64,000 nt of DNA from positions 109,625 through 173,624 of the forward strand of contig NZ_JAVRBG010000009.1 in the NCBI RefSeq assembly GCF_031845265.1, in the 5' to 3' direction. The translations under genes were made by a program, and so were the position numbers. The first letter of the stretch is position 1. Every line of letters begins with the position of its first letter. The notes beneath the pieces were generated by a model. The model saw nothing but the letters and a program-made list of their open reading frames with translations. It was not told the origin of the DNA and did no database searches. The DNA comes from Mesonia ostreae (GTDB lineage Bacteria > Bacteroidota > Bacteroidia > Flavobacteriales > Flavobacteriaceae). Below, piece by piece: positions 63,932-64,000 of this stretch.

Positions 63932-64000
63932 TCAAGTAATAAACGCAACTTTTGAGTTAAACAAAAGTTTTTCCATCATTTCTAATGGTGTATCAAAATT
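63932..64000 (-). CDS. C-terminal end of a minus-strand gene cut by window edge
   Basis: Read from the right edge, a frame encodes 22 residues, NFDTPLEMMEKLLFNSKVAFIT, before TGA 63932-63934. The sequence is protein-like; FDTPLEMMEKL resembles the C-terminal helix of surface-glycan glycosyltransferases, but it is too short to assign. Convergent with the flippase gene, 2-base gap to its stop. Confidence 0.55.
   Translation of the reverse strand, partial: NFDTPLEMMEKLLFNSKVAFIT

Overview
The window comes from a low-GC (roughly one third G+C) member of the Flavobacteriia (Bacteroidetes). This is supported by a TamB plus lipoprotein-type TamA (TamL) pair, a small Hc1-type histone, DUF4834 and YfhO proteins, scarce Shine-Dalgarno sequences, Bacteroidetes-type promoters (TTG, 19 nt, TAnnTTTG), and a cysteine-synthase-like gene beside an AONS/SPT-like acyltransferase, the arrangement expected for sulfonolipid (capnine) synthesis in gliding Bacteroidetes. 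There is no CRISPR array, prophage or complete insertion sequence.

Left part (0-10 kb): a TruA-like pseudouridine synthase, a TVP38 membrane protein, CorA with a partner gene, a succinate-semialdehyde dehydrogenase, tRNA-Arg(TCT), an Mrr-type nuclease broken by an in-frame stop, an MscS channel, a decayed K+ channel, a hydrolase and an NTF2-like secreted protein. 10-33 kb is a loose collection of stress-type genes: PA2169/DUF2383 protein, large-subunit catalase, AraC regulator, DUF421, CsbD, MgtC, a CysQ-like protein that has lost catalytic acids, a YqcI/GntA-like haem oxygenase, DUF1989, DUF3891 with an ion channel, several tiny membrane or charged proteins, a histone and a second SSADH. Embedded in it is a three-gene operon (SbnA-like synthase, FAD/NAD(P)-binding protein, Y4yA-like PLP decarboxylase) that looks like an uncharacterised amino-acid-derived pathway.

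33-46 kb is an envelope-biogenesis block: a large protein with a degenerate calcineurin-like phosphoesterase, a middle region with HipA/FAM20-kinase-like motifs and a C-terminal Omp85-like barrel, divergent from tamB-tamL, followed by YbaB. 46-50 kb holds an ABC-three-component conflict system in which two of three genes carry an in-frame stop, beside an orphan antitoxin remnant. 50-64 kb holds an S9 peptidase, the candidate capA and capB genes, a run of small envelope genes (including a Coa1-family protein), an outer-membrane channel, and a YfhO - glycosyltransferase - flippase operon for cell-surface glycans.

Three patterns cut across the genes. First, at least four accessory genes are interrupted by TAA or TAG codons with the frame intact on both sides. 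Second, a 13-bp word TTCCGCGAAAGCG occurs five times (plus two one-base variants), all to the right of 35 kb. Third, two inverted copies of a 156-159 bp element with terminal inverted repeats lie 10 kb apart. All family assignments are by eye from protein motifs; no database search was possible.
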